NCBI RefSeq assembly: GCF_009617895.1
Contig: NZ_BLAW01000001.1
Span: 3,711,001 to 3,775,000, forward strand
Source: Prolixibacter sp. SD074
GTDB taxonomy: Bacteria > Bacteroidota > Bacteroidia > Bacteroidales > Prolixibacteraceae
Direction: 5' to 3'
Length of the DNA: 64,000 bases
The notes below the pieces were generated by a model that was not told the origin of the DNA, did not search any database, and worked only from the letters and a program-made list of their open reading frames with translations. Shown piece after piece: positions 54,486 through 64,000 of the stretch. Within the stretch, counting starts at the first letter, position 1; the number at the start of each line of letters is the position of its first letter. Both the position numbers and the translations under genes were made by a program.

Positions 54486-55640
54486 ATGAAAGCAATTAGA
54501 AATTTGTTCGATAAAGCAAAGCCCCATTTTGAAAAGGGTGGTAAATTTCACATGTTCAAATCGGTCTTTGGTGGATTCGAGACATTTTTGTTTGTCCCGA
54601 ACCATACGAATAAGAACGGAACACACATCCGTGATTATGTTGACCTGAAGAGGACCATGGTGATTGTTGTTGTTGCCCTGATTCCCGCTTTGCTTTTCGG
54701 CATGTATAACATAGGTTATCAACACAATCTGGCTGTAGGAGAAACTGCTGATTTCTGGCAGGCCTTCTTTTATGGTTTTATTCGTGTTTTACCAATAATA
54801 GTCGTTTCGTACGTAACCGGATTAGGAATTGAGTTTGCCACGGCGCAGATGCGCGGGCACGAGATTAACGAAGGATTCCTGGTATCAGGTATGCTGATTC
54901 CGCTGGTAATGCCAATCAACACGCCACTGTGGATGATTGCTGTTGCTACAGCTTTTGCCGTCGTCTTCGGTAAAGAGGTATTTGGGGGAACAGGTATGAA
55001 TATCCTGAACCCGGCACTTACAGCACGTGCATTCCTCTTCTTTGCCTATCCGTCCTTTATGTCTGGTGATTCAGTCTGGACCCGAATCGGGGCCGGCAAT
55101 CATGCGGTCGATGGTTTTTCCGGTGCTACCGCAATGGCACAGGCAGCTCAGGGACACCCCATCACTTATTCAGTTTCCGATATGTTCTTCGGTTTTATAC
55201 CCGGTTCCATTGGTGAAACGTCAACACTCGCCATTCTGATTGGCGCTGCTATTTTGCTTTGGACCGGAGTTGGAAGCTGGAAAATCATGCTCTCAGCTGT
55301 AGTGGGTGGAACCGTTATGGGGCTTCTGCTGAATATTTTTGCTGTGAATGATTATATGGCCGTTCCGTTTTGGGAACATTTCATCATGGGTGGTTTTGCC
55401 TTTGGTGTGGTATTTATGGCCACCGACCCGGTGTCTGCTGCACAAACGCCAAAAGGAAAATGGATTTACGGTTTCCTTATCGGATTCCTGGCCATCCTTA
55501 TCCGGGTTGTCAATCCGGCTTATCCTGAAGGTATGATGCTTGCCATCCTGCTGATGAACGTATTTGCCCCGCTGATTGACCACTATGTGGTAGAGGGCAA
55601 TATTAAACGGAGAATGAAACGCGCAACTGTTAAAGCCTAA
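54486..55640 (+). CDS. nqrB: Na+-translocating NADH:quinone reductase subunit B
   Basis: Polytopic core subunit carrying covalent FMN and riboflavin. The 384-residue protein has about ten helices, with the FMN-accepting Thr in VDGFSGATAMAQAAQ. GGTGMNILNPALTARAFLFFAYP and FMATDPVSAAQTPKGKWIYG are family motifs shared with RnfD. Confidence 0.97.
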   Translation: MKAIRNLFDKAKPHFEKGGKFHMFKSVFGGFETFLFVPNHTNKNGTHIRDYVDLKRTMVIVVVALIPALLFGMYNIGYQHNLAVGETADFWQAFFYGFIRVLPIIVVSYVTGLGIEFATAQMRGHEINEGFLVSGMLIPLVMPINTPLWMIAVATAFAVVFGKEVFGGTGMNILNPALTARAFLFFAYPSFMSGDSVWTRIGAGNHAVDGFSGATAMAQAAQGHPITYSVSDMFFGFIPGSIGETSTLAILIGAAILLWTGVGSWKIMLSAVVGGTVMGLLLNIFAVNDYMAVPFWEHFIMGGFAFGVVFMATDPVSAAQTPKGKWIYGFLIGFLAILIRVVNPAYPEGMMLAILLMNVFAPLIDHYVVEGNIKRRMKRATVKA

Positions 55641-55651
55641 ATAATTAAGAA

Positions 55652-56356
55652 ATGGATAAGAACGGAAACGCTTACACATTCATATATGCCTCGGTAATGG
55701 TTGTTCTGGTAGCTGCGGTTCTGTCGTTTGCTGCCATGAAACTGAAAACACCGCAGGATAGAAATGTGGAGATAGAAAAACAACAAAGTATACTCAAGTC
55801 GTTAAATATTGTAGTCGGCGCGGATAAGGCAGAGCAGGTCTACAAAAAGACAATTACCGACTCGTACATTGTTAATACAAAAGGTGACAAGGTAAATGGC
55901 GATGCCTTTACCGTTAACCTGAAAGAGGAGCATGCCAAGCCGGTTGACGAGCAGAAATTGCCTGTTTACGTTGCCGATTTGGGCGATCAGGGTAAGAAAT
56001 ACATTATACCCGTAAGGGGAACCGGTTTGTGGGGACCTATTTGGGGATATCTGGCCTTCGATAGCGACCTGAGTACCATCTACGGAGCAACCTTCGATAA
56101 TGAAGGCGAAACTCCCGGACTTGGTGCGCAGATTTCGACCGAAGGATTTCAGAAGCAATTTGCAGGCAAATCCATCTTCAATTCCGAAGGTAAATTTGTT
56201 TCCATCTTCGTGGCCAAGGCGAGTGAAAAAGGGAAAGCGAATCCCAAGCATAGTGTTGATGCCATCTCTGGCGGGACAATTACCAGTAAAGGATTGCAAA
56301 AAATGCTTCAGGATGACTTGAGCAAATACACCGAATTCTTTAAAAAATTAAGATAA
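55652..56356 (+). CDS. nqrC: Na+-translocating NADH:quinone reductase subunit C
   Basis: A 234-residue subunit with one N-terminal membrane helix ([21 protein letters not shown]) and a periplasmic FMN domain; the flavinylated Thr is in [38 protein letters not shown] and [10 protein letters not shown] are conserved. Flavin attachment requires ApbE, not in this window. Confidence 0.97.
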   Translation: MDKNGNAYTFIYASVMVVLVAAVLSFAAMKLKTPQDRNVEIEKQQSILKSLNIVVGADKAEQVYKKTITDSYIVNTKGDKVNGDAFTVNLKEEHAKPVDEQKLPVYVADLGDQGKKYIIPVRGTGLWGPIWGYLAFDSDLSTIYGATFDNEGETPGLGAQISTEGFQKQFAGKSIFNSEGKFVSIFVAKASEKGKANPKHSVDAISGGTITSKGLQKMLQDDLSKYTEFFKKLR

Positions 56357-56357
56357 A

Positions 56358-57008
56358 ATGAGCGACAAGGAACCTTTATTCTCTAAAAAGAACCTGAGCT
56401 TGCTAACTGATCCGCTGAACAGCAAAAATCCGATTACCGTTCAGGTTTTGGGTATTTGTTCAGCATTGGCAGTTACCGCTCAGTTGAAACCGGCAGTGGT
56501 AATGTCGCTGGCTGTAATTGTGGTTACGGCATTTTCCAATTTTACGATTTCACTGCTTCGGAACGGTATTCCTAATCGTATCCGAATCATCGTTCAGTTG
56601 GTTGTGATCGCGTCATTGGTAATTTTGGTCGACCAGCTGCTGAAAGCCTATGTTTACGATGTAAGTAAGCAGCTCTCTGTGTTCGTCGGCCTGATTATAA
56701 CAAACTGTATCATCATGGGACGTTTGGAAGCTTTTGCCCTTGGGAACAAGCCAATCCCTGCCTTCCTCGATGGTATTGGTAATGGTGCGGGTTACGGACT
56801 AATCCTGGTTATCGTTGCTTTCTTTCGGGAGCTGCTCGGTTCGGGAAGCATCTGGGGATATCATGTAATCCCGGCCAGCTGGTACATCGACAACGGAGGA
56901 TGGTACTCGAACAACGGTATGATGATTCTGCCTCCAATGGCCTTGGTTACTGTAGGCGTTATCATCTGGGTACAGCGCAGTAAAAACCGCGATTTGATCG
57001 AGGACTAA
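56358..57008 (+). CDS. nqrD: Na+-translocating NADH:quinone reductase subunit D
   Basis: A 216-residue, six-helix subunit; motifs [34 protein letters not shown] and [26 protein letters not shown]. Its pseudo-symmetric partner is NqrE. One base separates it from nqrC. Confidence 0.97.
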   Translation: MSDKEPLFSKKNLSLLTDPLNSKNPITVQVLGICSALAVTAQLKPAVVMSLAVIVVTAFSNFTISLLRNGIPNRIRIIVQLVVIASLVILVDQLLKAYVYDVSKQLSVFVGLIITNCIIMGRLEAFALGNKPIPAFLDGIGNGAGYGLILVIVAFFRELLGSGSIWGYHVIPASWYIDNGGWYSNNGMMILPPMALVTVGVIIWVQRSKNRDLIED

Positions 57009-57035
57009 TCAGAAACTGAAAAAAGAACAAGCGAT

Positions 57036-57653
57036 ATGGAAAATTATATAAACCTGTTTGTCAGATCCATCTTTGTGGACAACATGGTATTTGCCTACTT
57101 CCTGGGAATGTGTTCCTTTCTGGCGGTATCAAAATCGGTCAAAACCGCTACGGGACTTGGGCTTGCAGTCATATTTGTTTTGGGAATCACCGTACCGGTC
57201 GATTACCTGCTTGAAAACTATGTATTAAAAGAAGGTGCATTAACGTGGCTGAGCAAGGACTTTGCCAACGTTGATTTGGACTTCCTCAGCTTCATCATGT
57301 TCATCGCGGTTATCGCCTCAATGGTGCAATTGGTTGAGATGGTCGTTGAAAAATATGCACCTGCCCTGTACACTAGTCTGGGAATTTTTCTTCCCCTGAT
57401 TGCGGTAAACTGTGCGATTCTGGGAGGATCGCTCTTCATGCAACAGCGTCAGTTTGTTAACATCGGCGAGGCAACGTCTTACGGTCTGGGGTCCGGCGTG
57501 GGTTGGTTCCTGGCGATTGTGGCTATTGCGGCTATCCGCGAAAAGATCCAGTACTCCAATGTACCGGCCCCGCTTCGCGGCTTGGGCATCACCTTCATCA
57601 TCACTGGTCTGATGGGGATTGCATTTATGGGCTTTATAGGTATTAAGTTGTAA
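57036..57653 (+). CDS. nqrE: Na+-translocating NADH:quinone reductase subunit E
   Basis: A 205-residue, six-helix subunit with [34 protein letters not shown] and [16 protein letters not shown], including the conserved Cys that with NqrD holds an iron centre between the two inverted halves. Confidence 0.97.
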   Translation: MENYINLFVRSIFVDNMVFAYFLGMCSFLAVSKSVKTATGLGLAVIFVLGITVPVDYLLENYVLKEGALTWLSKDFANVDLDFLSFIMFIAVIASMVQLVEMVVEKYAPALYTSLGIFLPLIAVNCAILGGSLFMQQRQFVNIGEATSYGLGSGVGWFLAIVAIAAIREKIQYSNVPAPLRGLGITFIITGLMGIAFMGFIGIKL

Positions 57654-57675
57654 TCAGCGAAGGGATAAGAGCGAA

Positions 57676-58956
57676 ATGATAAAATCAATTGAAATCATGA
57701 TAATTCTGGCATCACAAACAGCGGTTATTGTCACCAGTGTTGCGGTATTCCTTCTGGTCATCCTGCTGCTGGTTGGTATTTTGCTGTATGCGAAAACGAA
57801 GTTAACCCCATCGGGGTCTGTCGTTGTAAACATCAACGATGGCGAAAAAACGATTGAAACGGAACCCGGTTCTTCGTTGCTTTCAACACTTGGGAATAAT
57901 AAAATCTTTCTGCCGTCGGCGTGCGGAGGTGGGGGTACTTGTGGTATGTGCCGTTGCCAGGTTGATTCGGGGGCCGGAAGTATTCTTCCGACTGAAACCG
58001 GATTCTTCACCCGGAAGGAGCAACAGAACAACTGGCGTCTTGCTTGCCAGGTGAAAGTGAAAGAAGACATCGAAATGCGCGTTCCGCAGGAAGTGATGGG
58101 TATCAAGAAATGGGAGTGTACAGTTGTTTCGAACAGGAACGTGGCTACCTTCATCAAGGAATTTGTAGTAAAACTGCCCGAAGGCGAAAATCTCGACTTC
58201 AAATCAGGTGGTTATATACAGATTGATGTTCCGAAAGTTGAAGTGGACTTTAAAAATTTTGACATTGATGAGAAATTCCGGGGCGATTGGGAGAAATTAG
58301 GTATGTTCGATCTGAAGATGAAAAATCCGGAACCGACTTACCGCGCTTACTCGATGGCCAACCATCCGGCAGAAGGTAACATTGTAATGCTGAACATCCG
58401 TATTGCAACACCTCCTTTCGACCGGGTAAATGGTGGATTCCAGAAAGTAAATCCGGGAATCTGTTCGTCTTACATCTACTCGCTGAAGCAGGGTGATAAG
58501 GTAACGATTTCAGGGCCTTACGGTGAATTCTTCCTGAAGGATAATGATAACGAGATGATGTTTATCGGGGGTGGGGCCGGAATGGCGCCGATGCGTTCGC
58601 ACTTGTTCCACTTGTTCCACACAGTGAAAGAAAAGAAAAAGAAAGTGACCTTTTGGTACGGTGCACGCTCATGGAAAGAAGTTTTCTACTACGAGCAGTT
58701 CCGCGATATCGAAAAGAACTTCCCGAATTTCGAGTTCCATCTGGCATTGTCGGAGCCGCAGCCCGAAGATAACTGGGACGGGCCGGTAGGTTTCATACAC
58801 CAGGTGATTTATGACAATTACCTGAGTAAACACGAAGAACCGGAAGAGATCGATTACTATCTCTGCGGTCCTCCAATGATGAACTCAGCAGCGACCAAAA
58901 TGCTGTACGAACTAGGCGTTCCGGATGAGAACGTATTGTTCGACGATTTCGGCTAA
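57676..58956 (+). CDS. nqrF: Na+-translocating NADH:quinone reductase subunit F
   Basis: NADH-oxidising entry subunit. The 426-residue protein has an N-terminal helix (about 15-40), a plant-type 2Fe-2S domain (SACGGGGTCGMCRCQVDSG and a later RLACQ), an FAD domain (TYRAYSMANHPAEGNIVML) and NADH domain (MMFIGGGAGMAPMRSHLFHL, DYYLCGPPMM). The start may be ATG 57676 or the ATG seven codons later. It closes the operon and is followed by a large hairpin. Confidence 0.97.
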   Translation: MIKSIEIMIILASQTAVIVTSVAVFLLVILLLVGILLYAKTKLTPSGSVVVNINDGEKTIETEPGSSLLSTLGNNKIFLPSACGGGGTCGMCRCQVDSGAGSILPTETGFFTRKEQQNNWRLACQVKVKEDIEMRVPQEVMGIKKWECTVVSNRNVATFIKEFVVKLPEGENLDFKSGGYIQIDVPKVEVDFKNFDIDEKFRGDWEKLGMFDLKMKNPEPTYRAYSMANHPAEGNIVMLNIRIATPPFDRVNGGFQKVNPGICSSYIYSLKQGDKVTISGPYGEFFLKDNDNEMMFIGGGAGMAPMRSHLFHLFHTVKEKKKKVTFWYGARSWKEVFYYEQFRDIEKNFPNFEFHLALSEPQPEDNWDGPVGFIHQVIYDNYLSKHEEPEEIDYYLCGPPMMNSAATKMLYELGVPDENVLFDDFG

Positions 58957-58981
58957 TTTTCACTTCGGAAATTCAAACAGA

Positions 58982-59074
58982 AGAGGCTGTTTCAAAATCT
59001 CGTTTCAGCGCCGGCTAACTTCCATTAATTGTCGGCCGGTTTATCTGAAGAGGGGCTTGAGACAGCCTCTTTGT
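58982..59074 (+). terminator. Long hairpin terminator after nqrF
   Basis: AGAGGCTGTTTCAAA at 58982 pairs with TTGAGACAGCCTCT ending at 59070, with an inner CCGGC/GCCGG hairpin and a weak T tail. This type of long AGAGGCTGTCTC-like stem is frequent in Bacteroidota intergenic DNA, as far as I recall. Confidence 0.6.
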
Positions 59075-59188
59075 TTGATGGACAAAAAACTTTGACGGGA
59101 AGGTTTCCCGTCCCGGGAAAGCATGAAAACCCACCCCGGGCAAAACTCTGTTGTTGTGTTTTCCTACCGGGAATCGTTACTAGGTAAT

Positions 59189-60001
59189 ATGAAAATTATG
59201 CGTGTGAAAATATTCGTCATGTTGGTCATGCTCGCTGGTGTTGTGAGCATTTGTTTTGCGCAGGATCCGTTTAATCATACTGATTCTCACGGAATGAAAC
59301 AGGGACAGTGGATTGGTCGGTACCCCGATGGGAAAATCAAGTACGAAGGGACCTTTATTGATGGCCGGCCGGTGGGACAAATGACACGATATTATCCTAA
59401 CGGACAATTACAGGCACAGATGCATTATGTGCCCGGTTCGGACAGTATTATTGCTGAAATTTATAATGATGAAGGCAAACGAACAGCCAGGGGTGTTTTC
59501 CTGGGAAAGAAGAAATCGGGGAGATGGACCTATTTCGACAGTGGTCGCGTTGTTTCCTGCGAACATTATCAGGATGGCTTACATGTGGGAACCGATACCA
59601 TCTACTTTAAGAACGGAACCCCGGCACGTACAAGCGAGTGGAAAACCGGCCGGATGAATGGCGTGATGCGGGAATTATACCCCAATGGCAAAACCAAGTT
59701 CAAAATGCATTATGCCGATGGCAAACGCGACGGCTTGACAATGGCCTATTATGAAAATGGTACCCTGGAAATAGAAGGAAATTATATCAACAACCTACGT
59801 ACCGGCAATTGGGATTTTTACAACGAGGGCGGAAGTTTAAAATATACCCTGAAATATGATAAAGGCGTTCTGCTGAACAGCGATGCATTGGATAAAGCTC
59901 AGCAGAAAGAGTTCAATGAAATGGAGAAAAATCGCGAGGTACTGAAAGATCCGGAAAAATACCGCAACGATCCGTCCGGTTATATGGCGCCCCGTCCTTA
60001 A
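59189..60001 (+). CDS. Exported MORN-repeat protein (YwqK-like)
   Basis: A 270-residue protein with a signal peptide (MRVKIFVMLVMLAGVVSICFAQ) followed by about eight MORN_2-type repeats such as GQWIGRYPDGKIKYEGTFIDG, NGVMRELYPNGKTKFKMHY and GLTMAYYENGTLEIEGNYI. Databases often label it a YwqK-family antitoxin, but no toxin is adjacent and the export signal argues for an envelope role. The start is ATG 59189, since earlier codons spoil the signal. It overlaps the convergent DUF3810 stop by four bases. Confidence 0.85.
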   Translation: MKIMRVKIFVMLVMLAGVVSICFAQDPFNHTDSHGMKQGQWIGRYPDGKIKYEGTFIDGRPVGQMTRYYPNGQLQAQMHYVPGSDSIIAEIYNDEGKRTARGVFLGKKKSGRWTYFDSGRVVSCEHYQDGLHVGTDTIYFKNGTPARTSEWKTGRMNGVMRELYPNGKTKFKMHYADGKRDGLTMAYYENGTLEIEGNYINNLRTGNWDFYNEGGSLKYTLKYDKGVLLNSDALDKAQQKEFNEMEKNREVLKDPEKYRNDPSGYMAPRP

Positions 60002-61068
60002 CGTTTTTCTTTTTGGGCGTACCAGCGAAGAATAAGGTCCACTACCTGGTTGTAGTTGAAGGTCCCCTGTTTGATGTTATTGCTTTTCAGGTAGGCATCG
60101 TTGGCCGCCGTTTGAATACGGTCAAGCTTTTCATTACGCATGGCCCGCCAGTATTTTTGTTCCGCCCTGATGTCAGCAATCACCTCGGGCCTTAATTTCT
60201 TCACGTAATCACGGTAGTTTTTCAGTGGAAGTGCATCCACCAGAAAATATTGGATCAGGTTAAAATTGGCCGAATAACGCAAATACGGGTTTTCAGAAGT
60301 ACTGCAAACCACGTAGGCACAAAAATTGGCTTCCGACTCCCTTGCCATGCCGAATTGATGCGCCTTTTCGTGCGCCAGCACAAATGGATATTCGGTAGGC
60401 AACAATTTCCCGTTGATTTGTATTTCGTTGAAAAACGGCCCGAAATAGCCACTCACGCCAGACTTGGCAAACAGGCCTGAATAAAGCATTGTTTTGGGAC
60501 GTCGGTAACCGTTGGGACAGTCTATTTGTAAAAATGCAGAATTGGCCTTGTACGAAGCTTCAACCGCCCTGTTAACATTCTTCTTTTTCATGCTGTCCAT
60601 TTCCATCCATGATGCGTTGGTTTGCGCAATCAAGTTGTCGAGTGTTTCCACGAAAAGACTGTCGGGTAGCTTAGCTTCAGTAAAGTGAAGACGATTGTCG
60701 ATGGACGGGCGAAAGTAATTGAATCCCCAAACCAGATAGAAGTAACTGTAAAGAATTGCCAAAAATTGTAAGGTTTTCAATAATGTGGGAGTGAACCTGA
60801 TTTTCCGGATTATCAGCAACAGAATAACAATAATGGCAGCGAACACAAACCCGGTCCAGAAAACATCCCACAGTGAAAATGGTATAAACTGGCTGAAAAA
60901 TGAGAGTATCGTCGCAATAACAGGATAAGCCCCATGTGAATACCACTCATCGGTCCGTTGCGGAAAGCGAATAGCCAACCGTGTTATCAGGAAAACAACA
61001 GCTGCCACCCAAAACGGTAAATAACGGGTAGAAAACAGAAATCCGCGCACTTTTCGCCAGTAACCCAT
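59998..61068 (-). CDS. DUF3810 membrane protein with HExxH motif
   Basis: A 356-residue protein with about three N-terminal helices and a soluble domain containing FVLAHEKAHQFGMARESEANFCAY, a zinc-metallopeptidase-like HExxH with a downstream Glu-Ser-Glu-Ala set, and SGVSGYFGPFFNEIQIN. This is DUF3810, of unknown function in Bacteroidota; protease activity is plausible but unproven. ATG 61068 (MGYWRKVRGF) is preferred over 61107. Confidence 0.88.
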   Translation of the reverse strand: MGYWRKVRGFLFSTRYLPFWVAAVVFLITRLAIRFPQRTDEWYSHGAYPVIATILSFFSQFIPFSLWDVFWTGFVFAAIIVILLLIIRKIRFTPTLLKTLQFLAILYSYFYLVWGFNYFRPSIDNRLHFTEAKLPDSLFVETLDNLIAQTNASWMEMDSMKKKNVNRAVEASYKANSAFLQIDCPNGYRRPKTMLYSGLFAKSGVSGYFGPFFNEIQINGKLLPTEYPFVLAHEKAHQFGMARESEANFCAYVVCSTSENPYLRYSANFNLIQYFLVDALPLKNYRDYVKKLRPEVIADIRAEQKYWRAMRNEKLDRIQTAANDAYLKSNNIKQGTFNYNQVVDLILRWYAQKEKR

Positions 61069-61214
61069 TCTCAATACTTTTTTTTTCAAAAATATAAAAA
61101 TGAGCATTGGTAAATCTGATCGAAGGCAGATGATTTACTGCCTGTTTAGAATAAGAATGCAACGAAAGTTCTCTTTCATCGCCGGAAAAATTAATTTTAC
61201 TGAAAAGCTTCCGG

Positions 61215-62861
61215 ATGAAACTAACCTGGTTATGGATATTGTTTTGCATTCCCTTACTTGCCCATGCGCAAAGTGATGGCGCCCGTTACCGGGTTGAGTT
61301 TACCGACAAGGCAGGGACCCAATACGATTTAGCTCATCCGGAAACATTTTTATCCCAGCGCGCCCTGCGTCGTCGTGAACGGTACCACATTCCGGTTGAT
61401 GAAAAAGATTTGCCCGTTTCCGGTGTATATCTCGATAGTTTGAAGACGCATGGATTTAAAGTACTGTATACCTCGGGGTGGTTTAATTTTGCGACAGTTG
61501 CTGTTGTTTCTCCCGGAGATACTGCCGGAGTTTCGAGGTGGAATTTTGTTCGTTCGATAAAACTAACCAGGCCGGAAAATATGCTGAAAAATGTTATAAA
61601 AAAGTGGGCTGAGATTAAAACACCTTCAACAAAAAGTATTCAAACTGAACCTGATGACAGCTATGGTTATTCGAGTGGGCAAATTGCTCAGTTGAATGGG
61701 AAAATATTGCATGAGAATGGTTTTAAGGGACAAGGCATGTTGATAGCGATTCTTGATGCCGGGTTCAGGGCAGCCAATCAATTGGCCGTGTTCGATTCGC
61801 TTTTTCTGCAGAACAGGATGTTGGGAACACGTGATTTTGTGAATCCCGAATCCAATGTTTTTGAGGAATATCAGCACGGTATGAATGTGTTGTCACTGAT
61901 GGGGGCAAATACTCCTGGTAAATTAGTTGGTACGGCCAATGATGCATCCTATTTTCTCATCCGGACGGAAGATGAAAATTCCGAATATCCGGTTGAGATG
62001 GATAACTTTATTGCGGGTTTGGAGCTGGCTGATAGCGTTGGCGCCGATGTCATTAATGCTTCGCTGGGTTACTTTTATTTTGACGATCCTGCTGAAAATC
62101 TCAATTATGATGAGCTTGATGGAAAAACGCTGATGATTACGCAAGCGGTGGAAACGGCGGAACAAAAAGGAATGATTGTCTGCGTTAGCGCCGGTAATGA
62201 AGGAGAAAGTGCGTGGCGGTACATCATTGCCCCGGCCGATGCCAAAGGGATTTTAAGTATGGCTGCTGTAAATGCGGCAGGTGAGAGGGCGAGGTTCAGC
62301 TCTATCGGTCCTTCTGCCGACGGCCGCATCAAACCGGAAGTGGCAGCTTGTGGATGGGACACCTGGCTTCAAAAATATCCGGACGCAATTGGCGTTTCGA
62401 GCGGAACTTCTTTTTCTTCTCCCCTGGTCGCCGGATTGACGGCGTGCCTGTGGCAGGAATATCCTGATAAAAGTCCTGCGGAAATAGTTGATGCAATTAT
62501 CCAAAGTGCCAGTCAGTATACTTCTCCAGATAATTACCTGGGATATGGAATTCCCGATTTCGGGAAGGCATCATTACTTTTACAGAAGACACAGGTCGAT
62601 GGAGATTCGGAAAAGCAATGGAACGTATCGCCTAATCCGTTTGATGAAAAAATTCGACTTGAATACCAGGGAAAAGGATTATTGGATGATGCTTCAGCTA
62701 CCTGCATATTGATTAGCAGCACGGGAACAATTTTAAAGGAAGAACGTTTGTCAGGCAGAGTCAAATTGGTAAATAATCTTGGAGTATTGCCGTCAGGTTT
62801 ATACTTTCTGCAGATAATTGCCAATGGACTAACAGAAAACCATAAACTCATTAAACGGTAA
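61215..62861 (+). CDS. Secreted S8 (subtilisin-like) protease with T9SS sorting domain
   Basis: A 548-residue protein with a signal peptide (MKLTWLWILFCIPLLAHAQ), a propeptide-like region (about 20-150), and a subtilase domain with the triad Asp in LIAILDAGFRAAN, His in QHGMNVLSLMGAN and Ser in SSGTSFSSPLVAGL, plus the oxyanion Asn in CVSAGNEG. The last 80 residues (NVSPNPFDEKIRLEY ... LPSGLYFLQI) form a type A T9SS C-terminal sorting domain, so it is exported across the outer membrane by T9SS. Nine bases separate it from xseA. Confidence 0.93.
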   Translation: MKLTWLWILFCIPLLAHAQSDGARYRVEFTDKAGTQYDLAHPETFLSQRALRRRERYHIPVDEKDLPVSGVYLDSLKTHGFKVLYTSGWFNFATVAVVSPGDTAGVSRWNFVRSIKLTRPENMLKNVIKKWAEIKTPSTKSIQTEPDDSYGYSSGQIAQLNGKILHENGFKGQGMLIAILDAGFRAANQLAVFDSLFLQNRMLGTRDFVNPESNVFEEYQHGMNVLSLMGANTPGKLVGTANDASYFLIRTEDENSEYPVEMDNFIAGLELADSVGADVINASLGYFYFDDPAENLNYDELDGKTLMITQAVETAEQKGMIVCVSAGNEGESAWRYIIAPADAKGILSMAAVNAAGERARFSSIGPSADGRIKPEVAACGWDTWLQKYPDAIGVSSGTSFSSPLVAGLTACLWQEYPDKSPAEIVDAIIQSASQYTSPDNYLGYGIPDFGKASLLLQKTQVDGDSEKQWNVSPNPFDEKIRLEYQGKGLLDDASATCILISSTGTILKEERLSGRVKLVNNLGVLPSGLYFLQIIANGLTENHKLIKR

Positions 62862-62869
62862 CACCATAT

Positions 62870-64000
62870 ATGGCTTCATCATTGGAAAATAAACTACGAC
62901 TATCCGAATTAAATAACCGAATTAAGGGTGTTCTCCAGGAGGCTTTTCCAACTACTGTCTGGGTAATTGCCGAAATATCCGAGATGAAGGTAAACCGAAG
63001 CGGGCATTGTTACCTGGTACTGGTGGAAAAGGATGAAGATTCAGATGAAATCCGGGCACAGGCGCGTGGGACCATTTGGTCGTACACTTTTCGAATGCTT
63101 CGGCCATTTTTCGAGACGACTGCCGGGCGGGCTCTTTCTGAGGGGATGAAGGTGTTGGTGAATGCTTCAGTTGAGTTTCATCCGTTATATGGTTTTAGCC
63201 TGAATATCCGCGATATCGACCCAACTTACACATTGGGTGATATGGCGCGAAAAAGGCTTGAGATAATCAACCGGTTGAAAGGAGAGGGCATATTCGAAAT
63301 GAATAAGGACCTGGAATTACCCATGGTTCCACAAAAAGTTGCGGTTATTTCTTCATCTACGGCAGCTGGTTATCAGGATTTTCAAAATCAACTAAATAAC
63401 AACGCTTACGGTTACCGGTTTTATACGCATCTTTTTCCGGCGCTGATGCAGGGAAATCAAGCCAGTGAATCAATTATTGCAGCGCTGGAACATATTTACC
63501 TGTACGAAGATTTCTTCGATGTGGTAGTAATCATTCGCGGTGGAGGTTCTCAGCTCGACCTAAGCTGTTTCGATGACTATGAACTGGCCTTTCATATTAC
63601 ACAGTTTCCTCTTCCGGTGATAACCGGTATAGGGCACGAAAAAGATGATACCATCAGCGACATGGTGGCGCATACGCGAATGAAGACGCCGACGGCCGTA
63701 GCCGAATTCCTGGTGGCCGGTGTCATGCAGTTCGAAGTACACCTCGATGAACTGCAGCAGGAGTTTGTCAATTCGGTGGAAGAAATTATGACGGAATCGC
63801 GACAACGACTCGATAATGCGGTTAAAACCTTGAAACCGGTCGTTCAGCAACTGCTTTTTAACCGGCAAAAGAAGTTGGGCCGATATGTATGGCAGATGGA
63901 AAGTTCGGTCATTGAGATATTGCGAAACAATAAATACCGGTTATCCCGGAAGAAGGACGAGATAAGGGAATTGTCCGGGCGACTAATTCATGACAAGCGG
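62870..64000 (+). CDS. xseA: Exodeoxyribonuclease VII large subunit (3' end beyond window)
   Basis: The first 377 residues are visible, from ATG 62870 (MASSLENKLRLSELNNRIKG). An N-terminal OB fold (WVIAEISEMKVNRSGHCYLVLVE) is followed by the catalytic domain with VAVISSSTAAGYQDF, IIRGGGSQLDLSCFDD and GIGHEKDDTISD, then the start of the coiled-coil region. Bidirectional single-strand exonuclease in DNA repair. xseB would be expected just downstream. Confidence 0.95.
   Translation, partial: MASSLENKLRLSELNNRIKGVLQEAFPTTVWVIAEISEMKVNRSGHCYLVLVEKDEDSDEIRAQARGTIWSYTFRMLRPFFETTAGRALSEGMKVLVNASVEFHPLYGFSLNIRDIDPTYTLGDMARKRLEIINRLKGEGIFEMNKDLELPMVPQKVAVISSSTAAGYQDFQNQLNNNAYGYRFYTHLFPALMQGNQASESIIAALEHIYLYEDFFDVVVIIRGGGSQLDLSCFDDYELAFHITQFPLPVITGIGHEKDDTISDMVAHTRMKTPTAVAEFLVAGVMQFEVHLDELQQEFVNSVEEIMTESRQRLDNAVKTLKPVVQQLLFNRQKKLGRYVWQMESSVIEILRNNKYRLSRKKDEIRELSGRLIHDKR

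Noticed and set aside
59189-60001. Toxin-antitoxin system
   Set aside because: The YwqK antitoxin label is a similarity name; the protein has a signal peptide and MORN repeats, and no toxin gene is adjacent.

Overview
The window looks like chromosomal DNA of a Bacteroidota bacterium, most likely of the Marinilabiliales/Prolixibacteraceae type; this placement is inferred from gene content. Evidence includes a complete Na+-translocating NADH:quinone reductase operon, a type IX secretion (T9SS) plug protein, a secreted protease with a T9SS-type C-terminal domain, lineage-typical small families (DUF5522, DUF3810, DUF4395, YqgE), glutaminyl-tRNA synthetase, and promoters of the form TTG-N19/21-TAnnTTTG without strong Shine-Dalgarno sequences.

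Layout. 1-3.1 kb: C-terminally cut O-antigen ligase-like protein and dnaK. 3.4-4.5 kb: DUF5009/HGSNAT-like membrane acyltransferase. 4.7-6.1 kb: a 1.4-kb ISL3/ISAon1-type insertion sequence with readable ends. 6.4-10.9 kb: housekeeping genes (panB, RluA-type pseudouridine synthase, cdd, LysM glucosaminidase, fmt, DUF5522). 11.2-16.4 kb: an unusual minus-strand operon lptF-like, GT4, GT2, ribBA. 17-23 kb: between tRNA-Met and tRNA-Cys, a two-gene cassette encoding a SNF2 helicase and a primase (AEP)-SF2 helicase-phospholipase D nuclease fusion, the most accessory-looking segment. 23.4-28 kb: folB, glnS, a nine-copy 41-bp tandem repeat array, DUF4395, MATE exporter. 28.1-34.1 kb: alpha-glucan locus (GH77 protein with two CBM20, decayed LytTR regulator, unknown membrane protein, type I pullulanase). 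34-46.4 kb: ald-like, tsaE, gcvH, a glycyl-radical-enzyme homologue, recR, GT2 fusion, GNAT, HsdR_N protein, amn, holA, rhomboid, gmhB, class IV aminotransferase-like. 46.5-52.9 kb: yqgE, divIC, pruA, hybrid-free sensor kinase, T9SS plug. 53.1-59 kb: nqrABCDEF. 59-64 kb: MORN-repeat protein, DUF3810, S8 protease, partial xseA.

The strongest unexpected signal is that four proteins that would be annotated as enzymes lack their defining catalytic residues: the GH77 4-alpha-glucanotransferase (nucleophile Asp replaced by Ala), the pyruvate formate-lyase-like protein (both catalytic Cys and radical Gly replaced), the alanine dehydrogenase (Lys and His replaced), and the class IV aminotransferase (no PLP lysine). 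Other enzymes in the same window, including the neighbouring pullulanase, keep theirs. The other items worth attention are the AEP-helicase-PLD/SNF2 cassette with a 15-nt homopolymer inside the helicase gene, and the 41-bp repeat array, whose unit is not a multiple of three yet is open in all minus-strand frames. All claims are from reading the sequence; no database search was run.
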